Below, in pieces: positions 8,518 through 16,474 of a stretch of DNA of 64,000 nt. The stretch is from Geodermatophilus obscurus DSM 43160. Lineage in GTDB: Bacteria > Actinomycetota > Actinomycetes > Mycobacteriales > Geodermatophilaceae. Under the pieces are notes generated by a model. It worked only from the letters and a program-made list of their open reading frames with translations. It was not told where the DNA came from and did no database searches. Position numbers and translations under genes: made by a program. Location of the stretch: NCBI RefSeq assembly GCF_000025345.1, contig NC_013757.1:1550001-1614000 (forward strand). The letters are read 5' to 3'. Every line of letters begins with the position of its first letter. Within the stretch, counting starts at the first letter, position 1.

Positions 8518-9552
8518 GGTGCGCCGGAGTCGCCCGAGGGGGACCAGTTCTCGGATGACAACACCCGCTCTGCCGAGGGCAAGGCAGCCATAGCCCAGAA
8601 CAGCAGGGCGTTAATCGAATCATCGAACTGTCGAGTCATCTGGTCAGGGGTACCGGCTCCAGCCCCGTGCGCGCCACTCGCCAAGGTACGGGCGCTCCGC
8701 GCCGGTGTGTTGCCGGACCCAGGCGTGCATGGCGAGGACCGGCTCGTGCGCGAGCCGTACGAGCTGGAGCTGCTGCTGCGCGTCTTCGAGGACGTCGGCG
8801 CGCAGCACCTGCTGACCAGCGAGGGCGTGCTGCACGCCCGCATCCGCGCCAGCATCGCCGCCGAGGAGATCCGCAAGAGGAAGGCCCGGCACAAGCGAAA
8901 GCAGGAGGACATCGCCAAGGACGGTCGGTGGGGCAGCGGGTTCCGCCCGTTCGGGTACTCCGTCGAGCACCGGCCGGGCGACCGGAAAGCGTCCAACTTC
9001 GGGCACGTCCTGGTGATCAAGGAGGCGAAGGCGGCGCTGCTGTGCAACGCCGCGCGCCGGATCATCGAATCGGGAGCGTCGGCCGAGAGCATCGCGCAAG
9101 AGTGGAACGCCGACGGGGTGACCACGGTGACCGGCCGCCGCTGGCGGGGGAAGAGCCTGCGCCGGATCATCACCGCGCCCAGCATCGCCGGTCGGCGGGT
9201 GCACCACGGCGAGGAGGTGGCCGCGCTGCGGGCTGAAGCTGCCGCCCTGACCCGCCGTCTGGATCAGGCGCGGGACCGGCTGGACCGTGGCGTGCTTGAT
9301 GAGGAGGACTACGTCGCGACCAAGTGGACCATCCGAGCCGAGCAGGGCGTCGTCCAACGCAAGATCACCAGCGCCGCCCGGACCTCCCAGCTGGTCCAGC
9401 TGGCGTCTGCGGCGGATCCGGTGGCCGCCTGGCGGGGGCTGGACCTGGCGGCGAGGCGGGCGGTGATCGACGCTTTGGCGACCGTCACTCTGCTTCCCGG
9501 ACGCTTCGGGAAATTCGATCCCGGCACCGTTCGAATCGAATGGCGCGTGTAG
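8518..9552 (+). pseudogene. Decayed large serine recombinase
   Basis: One frame is open from 8518 to 9552. It contains QFSDDNTRSAEGK and DRLVREPYELELLLRVFEDV, matching the later part of a resolvase catalytic domain. It continues with LLTSEGVLHARIRASIAAEE, GSGFRPFGYSV, WNADGVTTVTGRRWRGKSL and a C-terminal coiled coil plus tail. The N-terminal segment with the catalytic serine is missing. After SIAGRRVHHGEE the frame jumps directly into the coiled coil (AALRAEAAALTRRLD), so the zinc-ribbon region is lost in frame. The first usable start is GTG at 8707. It is probably inactive: a relic of an earlier element or an earlier integration system. Confidence 0.8.
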
Positions 9553-9584
9553 AAGTCGATCGTTACGCGGCGGTTGCCCCGCCC

Positions 9585-9607
9585 TGTGTACGCATGTAAA
9601 GTACACA
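9585..9607. promoter_or_regulatory. Inverted repeat TGTGTAC-N9-GTACACA
   Basis: A perfect 7-bp inverted repeat (9585-9591 and 9601-9607) lies 124 bp upstream of the first gene of the replication-type gene chain. It is a plausible operator for that chain; the binding protein is unknown. Confidence 0.45.
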
Positions 9608-9730
9608 CCAGCACGCGTCCCGGACTTGCGGAGTCGACAATCTGTCCTCCCAGCCGACAGGCGAGCTTCCGCCGAGGGCGGATCGGAATCAGGAATCCCT
9701 GTGCCGATCCATGCCCTTCGGAGGTTCCTG

Positions 9731-9976
9731 TTGTCCGCGTCCACCTTCCAGCCGATTCACGCCGTCCTGCGCTCGCAGGGCAGAAGCATGGCCGCCGTCG
9801 CGCGGCTACTCGGCGTTGACTACCTGACGTTTCGGTCCGCGTGCTACGGGCTGTCGCGCCCTAGCGAGATCATCAGGGAGCGAACCCCTGCGCTGTTGGG
9901 GGTCGAGCTGGAGCGACTGTTCACCGAGGACAAGCTGGCCGAACCGAAGCGGTCCGAGGCGGTGGCTACCCGATGA
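9731..9976 (+). CDS. Small DNA-binding-like protein, first gene of the replication module
   Basis: I chose TTG at 9731 because GGAGG (9720-9724) is placed 6 nt upstream; longer in-frame starts lack this. The product (81 aa) has FQPIHAVLRSQGRSMAAVAR followed by LLGVDYLTFRSACYGLSRPS, a helix-turn-helix-like arrangement. It overlaps the next gene by 4 nt (ATGA). In related elements a small HTH gene often precedes Prim-Pol; a regulatory or excisionase role is inference. Confidence 0.65.
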   Translation: MSASTFQPIHAVLRSQGRSMAAVARLLGVDYLTFRSACYGLSRPSEIIRERTPALLGVELERLFTEDKLAEPKRSEAVATR

Positions 9977-10083
9977 CCGCCGAAGAGGTCCGAGCTGTTG
10001 CTGCGCAGATCGCGGCGACGGCTCCAAAATTGACGCCCGCCCAAGCGGACCGGGTTCGCACGCTGTTGCGGGGCCCCAGGTGA
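9973..10083 (+). CDS. 36-aa protein in overlapping gene chain
   Basis: ATG at 9973 overlaps the previous stop (ATGA), and its own stop overlaps the next start (GTGA at 10080-10083). It encodes 36 residues, MTAEEVRAVAAQIAATAPKL followed by TPAQADRVRTLLRGPR, a likely two-helix peptide. The double overlap and the natural amino acid composition make it a credible gene despite its size. Function unknown. Confidence 0.65.
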   Translation: MTAEEVRAVAAQIAATAPKLTPAQADRVRTLLRGPR

Positions 10084-10556
10084 GCGCGCCGGTGCTCGAC
10101 GTCGAGGGGTCGATCCTCAGGTATCAAGATCACCTAGAGTCGCTGGTCGCCCTCTGCGCGCCGTGCCACGGGCGAATCGACACCCTCACCCGCACCGGCC
10201 GGTGCAAGCGGGACGAGGCGGAGAACTTCCTGCTCGACGTCATCGACCGCCACGGGCAGCTGCTGCTGGACAGGCGGGTGTTCGCCGCCGCCGACGCCGC
10301 CGGTATCGAGCGGTGGTCGCTGGTCGACACGCGCAAGCGGTGGAGCATCCGCACCCGGAAGTTCCACGGGGCCGACGGCCGCGCCGGATCGGTGTCGAAC
10401 TGGCTCGTGCCCGAGCACCAAGTGCCCGCCCCAGACACAGAACGGGCGAGGTCTCGTGAAGGGCTACTCAAACGCGACCTCGGCCATTCCGACCTGTTTT
10501 CCGAACCGCCGAGCGAACTCGACTGTTGCCGTCCCTCGCCGAGAAGAAGGACGTGA
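10080..10556 (+). CDS. HNH-like zinc-binding protein
   Basis: GTG at 10080 overlaps the previous stop by 4 nt; 158 aa. Residues around 22-38 read LESLVALCAPCHGRID, the second half of an HNH endonuclease core (CxxCH). The preceding Cys pair normally seen in such proteins is absent, and the domain is short at the N-terminus. The stop (10554-10556) overlaps the Prim-Pol start. It could be a reduced HNH nuclease or only a zinc-binding accessory protein. Confidence 0.6.
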   Translation: MSAPVLDVEGSILRYQDHLESLVALCAPCHGRIDTLTRTGRCKRDEAENFLLDVIDRHGQLLLDRRVFAAADAAGIERWSLVDTRKRWSIRTRKFHGADGRAGSVSNWLVPEHQVPAPDTERARSREGLLKRDLGHSDLFSEPPSELDCCRPSPRRRT

Positions 10557-11758
10557 TGACAGTACCGCGTAACTCGAAAGTGCTGCACTCGGGTGACCTG
10601 CTGAACGTGCGGTTCCCGGTGCCGACGGCACACGACGGCTACCTCCATAACGCCCTCTTCTACGCGGCGTGTGGTCTGCGGGTGATCCCCGTCCGGCCGG
10701 GCACGAAGGCGTCGCACTCCGGTCTGCTTGGCACGGGGTGGTCGCTGGAGGAGAAGGCCAGCAACGACCCGGAACAGATCACGAAGTGGTGGACCGACGA
10801 GCCGTTCGCCAACATCGGGATACCGCAAGGTCGGATCAATCAGACCGGCGTCATCGACCACGATCGCAAGCACGGCGAGCGCCCTCGGCTGCAGCTCGCC
10901 GCGCACCTGCGCACCGTGGGGGTCGAGGTGTCGCGCGGGATCGTGGTCCGCACCCCGTTCGGCGAGCACGAGTGGTACCTACTGCCGCGCGGTGGCCAGT
11001 CGGGGACGACGTGCCACCCCTACGTCCCTGGTGTGGATCTACAGCTCGACGGGACGTACGTGCTCGCTCCACCGAGTCAGGTCCGACCGTCGCTGTACGC
11101 GACCGCGTCCATAGACCCGAAGGACGGCAAGCCCTCGCGCAACCGGAAGGTCCGGGACCGTGAGCGGGCCGAGACGGACGCGGTCTGGCTGCCCTACCTC
11201 TTCACGAAGCCGACGACGCCGGTGTGGATGGACACGCCCCAGACGACGCGGACGGACGGCGGTGTGACGTTCGCCGAGATGTTCGGCAACGACCCGCCCG
11301 CGCTGTCCGCCGACGACCTCTGGCGGCCGACGGTGGCTGACTTCCTCGGCGCTCTGGGTGGTGCTGTGCTGCCTCGCGCGCTGCTCGCCGACTCACTCAC
11401 CCGGCCAGGAGCGGGATCGGCCAGCAGGGACCCGTTCGCAGCGCGGACGGCGGTGCCGGTGGAGGTCTACCTGCAGACCGGGATTCCGGTCGAGATGAAT
11501 CAAGACGATGAACTCTTCCGGGTGGCCGCAAGCTGCGCCGGTCGCGGTCTGACGTGGGAAGCGACGTTCGAGGTGCTGCGCACCATCGCCGACCGCACGC
11601 CGCTCAAGATCGCCGACTACCCGTGGGACGACGGCGACCTGGAGAACAAGGCGCAGCGCGCCGTGTACGGCAAGGCCGCCCGCGACAAGAGGGACGCCGA
11701 GCGCGAAGCGGCCGAGGTCGCCCGACTGACCGAGATAGCGAAGGGCTGGACGTTGTGA
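10556..11758 (+). CDS. Bifunctional DNA primase/polymerase (Prim-Pol)
   Basis: I chose ATG at 10556 (MTVPRN), with GAAGAAGG (10542-10549) 6 nt upstream and a TGATG overlap with the preceding stop. The 400-aa protein starts with a Prim-Pol-type domain: ALFYAACGLRVIPVRPGTKA, then ITKWWTDEPFANIGIPQGRI, a GVIDHD acid motif and a GIVVRTPFGEHEWYLLP segment. The C-terminal part (LLADSLTRPGAG, FRVAASCAGRGLTWEA) is helical and resembles the usual C-terminal helical domain. Such enzymes initiate replication of plasmids and AICEs. It overlaps the AAA ATPase gene by 4 nt, which is presumably its partner helicase. Confidence 0.85.
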   Translation: MTVPRNSKVLHSGDLLNVRFPVPTAHDGYLHNALFYAACGLRVIPVRPGTKASHSGLLGTGWSLEEKASNDPEQITKWWTDEPFANIGIPQGRINQTGVIDHDRKHGERPRLQLAAHLRTVGVEVSRGIVVRTPFGEHEWYLLPRGGQSGTTCHPYVPGVDLQLDGTYVLAPPSQVRPSLYATASIDPKDGKPSRNRKVRDRERAETDAVWLPYLFTKPTTPVWMDTPQTTRTDGGVTFAEMFGNDPPALSADDLWRPTVADFLGALGGAVLPRALLADSLTRPGAGSASRDPFAARTAVPVEVYLQTGIPVEMNQDDELFRVAASCAGRGLTWEATFEVLRTIADRTPLKIADYPWDDGDLENKAQRAVYGKAARDKRDAEREAAEVARLTEIAKGWTL

Positions 11759-12867
11759 CCGCGACCGAACCGGACATCCGGGCCGTGCTGGCGCAAATCT
11801 CTGCGGGCATCGAGGCGACCGCCGACGAGGACGAGATTGAGGACGTGCCGCCACCGAAGTGGCCGGGCGGCATCTTGCAGCTGCAATCGTCCGAGACGGT
11901 CCGGCTGCGACCTCCCCCGACGTACCTCGTGCTGGACGCGCTGCCACGGGGGGTGGTGTTCCAGCTGGTCGGCCCCACCGACTCGTTCAAGAGCTTCGTG
12001 GGCCTGGACCTCGCGCTGTCGGTGGCCAACGGGATTCCGTGGATGGGTCACGGCTGCACGCAGCGCGGGCGGGTAGTCTACATCGCCAGCGAGGGCAGCG
12101 CCGACCTCGGCGTGAGGATCGACGCGTGGCTCGCCGCCCACCCGGACGAGGACGACGAGGATCTTGCCTGGTCGCTGGAGGTGGGGCTTAACCTGCTGGA
12201 CGACGCCGTCGTCGCGGCCATCGTGGATAACCTCGCCGACGCCAACGTCGATCTCGTCATCTTCGACACGCAGCAGGACCACATGATCGGCGGGGACGAG
12301 AACTCCGCCAAGGACATCAACCGGCTGGTGGACGCGCTGCGGAAGATTCAGCGGGCCACCGGAGCCGTGGTCGGCATCGTCCATCACACGGGGTGGGACG
12401 ACAGCCGCGAGCGCGGCTCGTCGGCGCAGCGCGGCAAGTTCGACGTGGTGCTACCGGTGGTCCGGCGGACGATCGCGTGCGTCAAGAACAAGTACGGGCC
12501 CCGCATGGAGAAGCTGCGCTTCCACATGGAGCCGCACGAGGCGTCGATCGTGCCGGTGCTGGACGTCGTGCCGCCCACGCTGTCCGACCTGCACACGGAG
12601 GTCGTGGCCGACCCGATCAAGGCGCTGCAGGACGTCGCGTACGACCTGGTGCTGAACAAGCCGGACTTCTACAACCGGTCGAGCCTGGCCAAAGCGACCG
12701 GCGGGAGGTTCGTCGTGGCGGGCCAGGCAGTCAAGGAGATGGTCTACCCGCCACCGGGCGGTGAGGTCCAGCTCGTCGAGGTGAAGGTGCCCGACGTGGA
12801 CAAGAGCGGGAAGCCGTACCAGGCCACCCGGTTGCGCGTGCGCGATGACTACGACCTGAAGCGGTGA
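11755..12867 (+). CDS. RepA-like AAA (RecA-fold) ATPase / putative helicase
   Basis: GTG at 11755 overlaps the Prim-Pol stop (GTGA); 370 aa. The Walker A region is QLVGPTDSFKSFVGLDLALS, where the usual GxGKS is SFKS, a variant I have seen in this element-borne family. Walker B is VDLVIFDTQQDH, followed by GGDENSAKDINRLVDALRKI and the VGIVHHTGWD sensor segment. These are features of hexameric RecA-type replication ATPases (AAA_25/RepA). Together with Prim-Pol it would form the replication module of the element. Confidence 0.85.
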   Translation: MTATEPDIRAVLAQISAGIEATADEDEIEDVPPPKWPGGILQLQSSETVRLRPPPTYLVLDALPRGVVFQLVGPTDSFKSFVGLDLALSVANGIPWMGHGCTQRGRVVYIASEGSADLGVRIDAWLAAHPDEDDEDLAWSLEVGLNLLDDAVVAAIVDNLADANVDLVIFDTQQDHMIGGDENSAKDINRLVDALRKIQRATGAVVGIVHHTGWDDSRERGSSAQRGKFDVVLPVVRRTIACVKNKYGPRMEKLRFHMEPHEASIVPVLDVVPPTLSDLHTEVVADPIKALQDVAYDLVLNKPDFYNRSSLAKATGGRFVVAGQAVKEMVYPPPGGEVQLVEVKVPDVDKSGKPYQATRLRVRDDYDLKR

Positions 12868-12901
12868 CCGAACTATGTCAGGACATAGGCAAGTTCTCCG
12901 T

Positions 12902-13075
12902 GGGAAACCTGCGGGGTCCAACGTTCCCAGGCGTACGGACAGGAAAGGTGCTGGGAAACCTGCACCGGGAAACCTGGCCACGGGGAAGAGAAACCGCAGG
13001 TGAGGGTCGCAATCCCAGGTTTCCCGGAGCGGGAAACTCGCGGGAAACCCGCACCCCACCTTTCCCGCTTTCCCT
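12902..13075. repeat. GGGAAAC iteron-like cluster, candidate replication origin
   Basis: GGGAAAC occurs at 12902, 12953, 12968, 13031 and 13042 in direct orientation, and inverted at 13019-13025. Several copies extend to GGGAAACCTGC. Near-copies (GTTCCCAGG at about 12930, TTTCCCGC at 13061) and a pyrimidine-rich tract (CTTTCCCTCTCCCCTCTCTC) follow. The cluster lies just downstream of the Prim-Pol and ATPase genes. That is the expected place for an element origin bound by its own initiator. A reading frame crosses it (GTG at 12864), but its composition follows the repeats. An operator for the following genes is the alternative. Confidence 0.6.
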
Positions 13076-13145
13076 CTCCCCTCTCTCTAGGAGAGGGAAG
13101 GCGGGAGAGGTGCCGACAGCGTCACAGTCTCGAAGGGACGAACCG

Positions 13146-13451
13146 ATGACCACCGTACCCACGTGGAGCGACAGCGAAGAGACCGAGGAGGCACCGCCCA
13201 AGCTGCGCGCCACCCGGAAGAAGAAGCGGACCCCGCCCTGCAAGGGCGGCAAGCGCGATGACGAGGAGATCGACACGTGCGGCTTGACCGCACTCGCGTG
13301 GCGCGCGGCCCGCTACCGCGAGACGGCCGGGCTCGCCGTGGCAGGGATGACCGAGCGCCAGACGGTGCGGGCGTCGGTCCGGGCCGGAATGGCCGACGAC
13401 GAGGTGCGCGAGGTCGCCCGAAGGGTGTTTGAGGTCTACCGGGAGCGGTGA
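13146..13451 (+). CDS. Small basic hypothetical protein (101 aa)
   Basis: I chose ATG at 13146 (MTTVPTW), with GAAGGGA upstream at 13132-13138. A frame extending back to a GTG at 12864 would cross the iteron cluster. The product has an acidic N-terminus, a very basic stretch (RATRKKKRTPPCKGGKR) and a helical C-terminus (LAWRAARYRETAGLAVAG, EVREVARRVFEVYRER). The basic patch suggests nucleic-acid contact. Its stop overlaps the next start (GTGA). Confidence 0.6.
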   Translation: MTTVPTWSDSEETEEAPPKLRATRKKKRTPPCKGGKRDDEEIDTCGLTALAWRAARYRETAGLAVAGMTERQTVRASVRAGMADDEVREVARRVFEVYRER

Positions 13452-13750
13452 GCGCGCCCCTGGTCGAGCTGTCGGCACTGCTCGGCGTCGAGGTGGACGA
13501 AGTGGTGTCGGAGTTCGTCGTTCGAGGCGGCCGGTACGGCGGCGTGCATCCGAACAGCTGGCGGCTGCACCTGGCGCGTGAGGACCGATGGACGCCAACG
13601 GTCCACAGCGAACGCTTTCGAAGCATTTACTGGCTTAACACGCACACCGCGTGGTGGGGACGACCGAGCGCCCTGCCGGACCTCACCAAGCGGGACGGTC
13701 GAACCGCGCTCCGACTGATGCACGAGCACCTGGAGAGGACGACACCGTGA
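13448..13750 (+). CDS. Hypothetical protein (100 aa) in overlapping gene chain
   Basis: GTG at 13448 overlaps the previous stop by 4 nt, and its own stop is overlapped by the next GTG at 13747. The sequence has LVELSALLGVEVDEVVSEFV and GGVHPNSWRLHLAREDRW. No family recognised and no membrane segment. Overlap on both sides supports its reality. Confidence 0.6.
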   Translation: MSAPLVELSALLGVEVDEVVSEFVVRGGRYGGVHPNSWRLHLAREDRWTPTVHSERFRSIYWLNTHTAWWGRPSALPDLTKRDGRTALRLMHEHLERTTP

Positions 13751-14187
13751 CCCAGCTGTCAAAGTACAAAGCAGCGACCGAACGGCTCTGCGTCCGCCTG
13801 GCTCAGGAGGGGGTGGCGCGCGTAATGACGGAGGCCGTCGTGCCGCACGCGGAGTGGACGCTGCACCGGTCACCGGATGATCCGGTGCCCGGTTGCGGCC
13901 ACCAGACCGCGCGCCAGGTGTTCGACTGGCTCCGCGCCGATGATCTCCGCGTGCGGTGCACCGACTGCACGAAACGCCACCACGGATTGGAGGAGGGTGA
14001 CCGGCACTGGGACACCCGGTTGCTCAAATGCTGGGTGTGCGGGGACCCGGACGGCATCGCGCCGGTGCTGCCCCGTATCCACCTGGCGTGGCCGGTGCCC
14101 GCCGACGGCGGGGTGATCCTGCGCGGTGTCAAGACGGTGGAGGCGCGCCGATCGGCTGGCTGTGTCCCCGCCACGACGGCGCGGTGA
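13747..14187 (+). CDS. Zinc-finger-like hypothetical protein (146 aa)
   Basis: GTG at 13747 overlaps the previous stop (GTGA). The protein carries paired cysteine motifs, VRCTDCTKRHH and LKCWVCGDPDG, plus PGCGHQTARQ, a zinc-ribbon-like arrangement. It has no recognised catalytic motif. It is the last clear member of the overlapping gene chain that begins with Prim-Pol, although the iteron cluster interrupts that chain. Confidence 0.6.
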   Translation: MTQLSKYKAATERLCVRLAQEGVARVMTEAVVPHAEWTLHRSPDDPVPGCGHQTARQVFDWLRADDLRVRCTDCTKRHHGLEEGDRHWDTRLLKCWVCGDPDGIAPVLPRIHLAWPVPADGGVILRGVKTVEARRSAGCVPATTAR

Positions 14188-14259
14188 AGGACCCCATCGT
14201 GCGGGTCAAGCAATGGAGGGGTGGCAACGGTGGGTCGTAGGGACGGGACGAGCCCGCGC

Positions 14260-14481
14260 ATGAGCCGAGGTGCCAAGCGCCGGATCCGGCGGCGGCTGGC
14301 CGACACGCAGGCGCTCAGGACGCGGCGAAGGCGGGGCGGAAGCGGCGGACGTGACACTCCCGGTCTATCTGATCGAGGACCGGGAGGACCGGGCCGCCGC
14401 TTCCTGGAGGCCACCGTCGCCGCCGGGCTCAACGTGCTGGTTGCGGGTGACACGCAGGTCCGCAACGCGACCAATCGGTAA
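14260..14481 (+). CDS. Doubtful small basic protein (73 aa)
   Basis: ATG at 14260 encodes MSRGAKRRIRRRLADTQALR and continues with Gly/Arg-rich sequence to a stop at 14481. The N-terminal helix is credible for a basic element protein; the C-terminal half is low complexity. A competing frame contains VTLPVYLIEDREDR. Only one of the two can be real and neither has a good ribosome binding site. Confidence 0.25.
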   Translation: MSRGAKRRIRRRLADTQALRTRRRRGGSGGRDTPGLSDRGPGGPGRRFLEATVAAGLNVLVAGDTQVRNATNR

Positions 14482-14564
14482 GACGCCCATGAACCGAGGG
14501 CAACGTACTGGGGCCCGAGAGCCAGCCTCGGGCGGGATCGGCAGATCGTCCCTTAGAGTGAAGC

Positions 14565-15608
14565 ATGGCGCGGCCCAGGGTTTTCATCAGCTCAACCTTC
14601 TACGACCTGAAGCATATTCGGGCCTCGCTGGATATATTCGTCCGCTCTCTTGGCTTTGACACCGTCCTGTCGGAAAAGGGCGACATCGCTTACACGCCTG
14701 ATAGGCCACTGGACGAGTCATGCTATCGAGAGGTTGAGTCCTGTGACGTTTTTGTGATGATTATCGGCGGCCGATATGGGTCACCTGCGAGTGAAGGCCG
14801 GGCACGAGCAGTCGAGCCGCTCGGCGATGGCGAGGACACCGAGGCACTAACTCGCTACGAGTCAATCACGAAGTCCGAATACCAGCGCGCGGTGGACAGG
14901 GATATCCCGATATATGTCCTGGTCGAGAAGGCTGTGCATGCCGAGTACAGAACATTTAGGCTCAACCGCGAGAATCCAAAAATCCACTATGCACACGTCG
15001 ATTCTCCGCAGGTATTTCATCTCATAGAAGACATTCTTGGGCGTCCTCGAAATAATCCTATGCAGACGTTCGAAAGATTCACTGAGATTGAGGATTGGTT
15101 GCGGGAGCAATGGGCGGGGTATTTCCGCGACCTTCTTCAGCGGTCCACACAACAACAACAGCTTCGCGCTTTGAGTGAGCAAGTAGCCGAGATGCGGGAG
15201 TTGAATGAAACGCTTAGGCGGTATATGGAGGTCGTCATGCAAAGTGTCGCGAAGGATAAATCGGAGACGCTCATTGATTCCGAGCGCAAGCGCCTAGCGG
15301 ACACCCGCTTGCTTCGCGAGGCAAGCCAGAACGAAATTGTGCAACTGCTGAACAAGACCTTCCATCTCGACGACGAATTCATCATCAAGGCGTTGCAGAA
15401 TGCGTCAACCTACAGGGAGTTTGTTGAGAACCTGGGGTCAAGGACGCCTCGGGCTACTATTGGTGTCCTGAAAGGCGCACCGAATACCTTTATAGAAGCG
15501 CTGAATGAGGTGCGAGCACTATTCGATTTACCTCCCTTTGCTACCCTCGACGACGCCACGGAAAACTCGCAGGGACAGCGGTCGCGGTCCAGAAAAACAA
15601 GGGAATAG
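14565..15608 (+). CDS. DUF4062 domain protein with coiled coil, candidate defence sensor
   Basis: ATG at 14565; 347 aa. Residues 4-100 are a DUF4062 domain: RVFISSTFYDLKHIRASLD, SCDVFVMIIGGRYGSP and SITKSEYQRAVDRDIPIYVL, a flavodoxin/TIR-like nucleotide-binding fold. Residues about 186-240 form a coiled coil (STQQQQLRALSEQVAEMREL). The C-terminal part is helical, without a recognised enzyme domain. DUF4062 is found in NLR-like and other conflict-associated proteins (family knowledge from memory). The gene is A/T-richer than its surroundings. The next gene, a membrane protein, starts 3 nt after its stop, so the two form one operon. Confidence 0.85.
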   Translation: MARPRVFISSTFYDLKHIRASLDIFVRSLGFDTVLSEKGDIAYTPDRPLDESCYREVESCDVFVMIIGGRYGSPASEGRARAVEPLGDGEDTEALTRYESITKSEYQRAVDRDIPIYVLVEKAVHAEYRTFRLNRENPKIHYAHVDSPQVFHLIEDILGRPRNNPMQTFERFTEIEDWLREQWAGYFRDLLQRSTQQQQLRALSEQVAEMRELNETLRRYMEVVMQSVAKDKSETLIDSERKRLADTRLLREASQNEIVQLLNKTFHLDDEFIIKALQNASTYREFVENLGSRTPRATIGVLKGAPNTFIEALNEVRALFDLPPFATLDDATENSQGQRSRSRKTRE

Positions 15609-15611
15609 ACA

Positions 15612-16073
15612 GTGGCCGAGGCATCAGATGCTGTGCTGGCATACTGGAGTGAGCATCGACAGCAACTGCGTCAGTCAGAACAGCAACGTAGCACCCTAAC
15701 CAATTATGTCCTGATCATCGCCTCAGCCCTCGGCGGGTTCACAGTGCAGCAAAATTACAGCGGACGGACGTTGCCACTTTCCGTTCTTGTCGTCCTGATT
15801 GGCCTCTACGGCTCTCTAACTTCGATGAAGTATCACGAGCGATCCGTTTACCATCTACAGCAGGCCCGAGCTTTGACCGCTTCGCTACGCCAAAATGGGG
15901 TGCTTCCCGACCTAGGGTCGGAGTTGGAGCAGGCTCGTCTGCGCCATTATGTCGCGTTTCCGAGAATGCACCGACTTCGCCTGCATGCGTTGTGGACGGC
16001 GCTTCACGCCGGTGTCGCTCTGTTCGGGATCCTCCTCGTTGCTCTTACAGTCGTGAATATGGCGAGTATCTGA
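15612..16073 (+). CDS. Three-helix membrane protein paired with DUF4062, candidate effector
   Basis: GTG at 15612, 3 nt after the DUF4062 stop; 153 aa. It begins with a soluble helix (AYWSEHRQQLRQSEQQRST). Membrane helices follow at about 30-48 (YVLIIASALGGFTV), 56-73 (LSVLVVLIGLYGSLTS) and 128-150 (LHAGVALFGILLVALTVV), with a cytoplasmic helix (KYHERSVYHLQQARALTASL) between the second and third. The layout recalls SLATT-type membrane effectors paired with nucleotide-sensing proteins in defence systems, but I cannot assign it to that family by sequence. Inferred role: membrane-acting partner of the DUF4062 protein. Confidence 0.75.
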   Translation: MAEASDAVLAYWSEHRQQLRQSEQQRSTLTNYVLIIASALGGFTVQQNYSGRTLPLSVLVVLIGLYGSLTSMKYHERSVYHLQQARALTASLRQNGVLPDLGSELEQARLRHYVAFPRMHRLRLHALWTALHAGVALFGILLVALTVVNMASI

Positions 16074-16407
16074 TTGGCCTTGCTATCCAGCCCGCAGGGC
16101 ATTGTAGGTAGAGATAGCGGCGTCGGTCAGAGTGACCCGCATGCCTGGCGTCCCAGGGGTCTGTGGGGCGCGGGATCGCCCCCTTGACTTGAGAATGCAA
16201 CGTAACTCGGAGCCGTCTGGCCTCGTCCGTTCGCCTTTGTTCCTCCTCGGCGTCGTCCCCATAGGTGCTGGTGTAAATCTGTGAGAGTCCGCCAAGGGCA
16301 CGAAGTTGGCGCGCCGCGCACCCCCTGACTCCCCCTGCCTGAGCAGTCACCCCATACGCCTCCCGACCCTGAGGCTGCTCAGGACGGCCTCCGCTCTGGC
16401 CGTTCAC
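16045..16407 (-). CDS. Doubtful hypothetical protein (120 aa), convergent with the membrane gene
   Basis: GTG at 16407 has AGGAG 7 nt upstream. The frame reads RQLRALGGLSQIYTSTYGDD followed by AEEEQRRTDEARRLRVTLHS, which looks like protein. The C-terminus (PIRYSPYSRL) overlaps the end of the convergent membrane gene by 29 bp. No family recognised. Confidence 0.35.
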   Translation of the reverse strand: MNGQSGGRPEQPQGREAYGVTAQAGGVRGCAARQLRALGGLSQIYTSTYGDDAEEEQRRTDEARRLRVTLHSQVKGAIPRPTDPWDARHAGHSDRRRYLYLQCPAGWIARPIRYSPYSRL

Positions 16408-16474
16408 TTCCTCACTCCTGAAGTAGTGCACAGGGCCGCTCAGCCGGTTGGTTGCCCACGCTAAGGGGTCGGCC

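Noticed and set aside
8644..9744. Minus-strand 366-codon frame opposite the serine recombinase relic
   Set aside because: No recognisable domain; Arg/Pro/Gly-rich shadow of the plus-strand recombinase frame.
12864..13145. Upstream extension of the 101-aa gene to a GTG at 12864 that overlaps the ATPase stop
   Set aside because: The overlap is tempting, but the extra 94 codons are dictated by the GGGAAAC repeats (GNL/GNSRET patterns), and a good ribosome site precedes ATG 13146. Kept as an alternative only.
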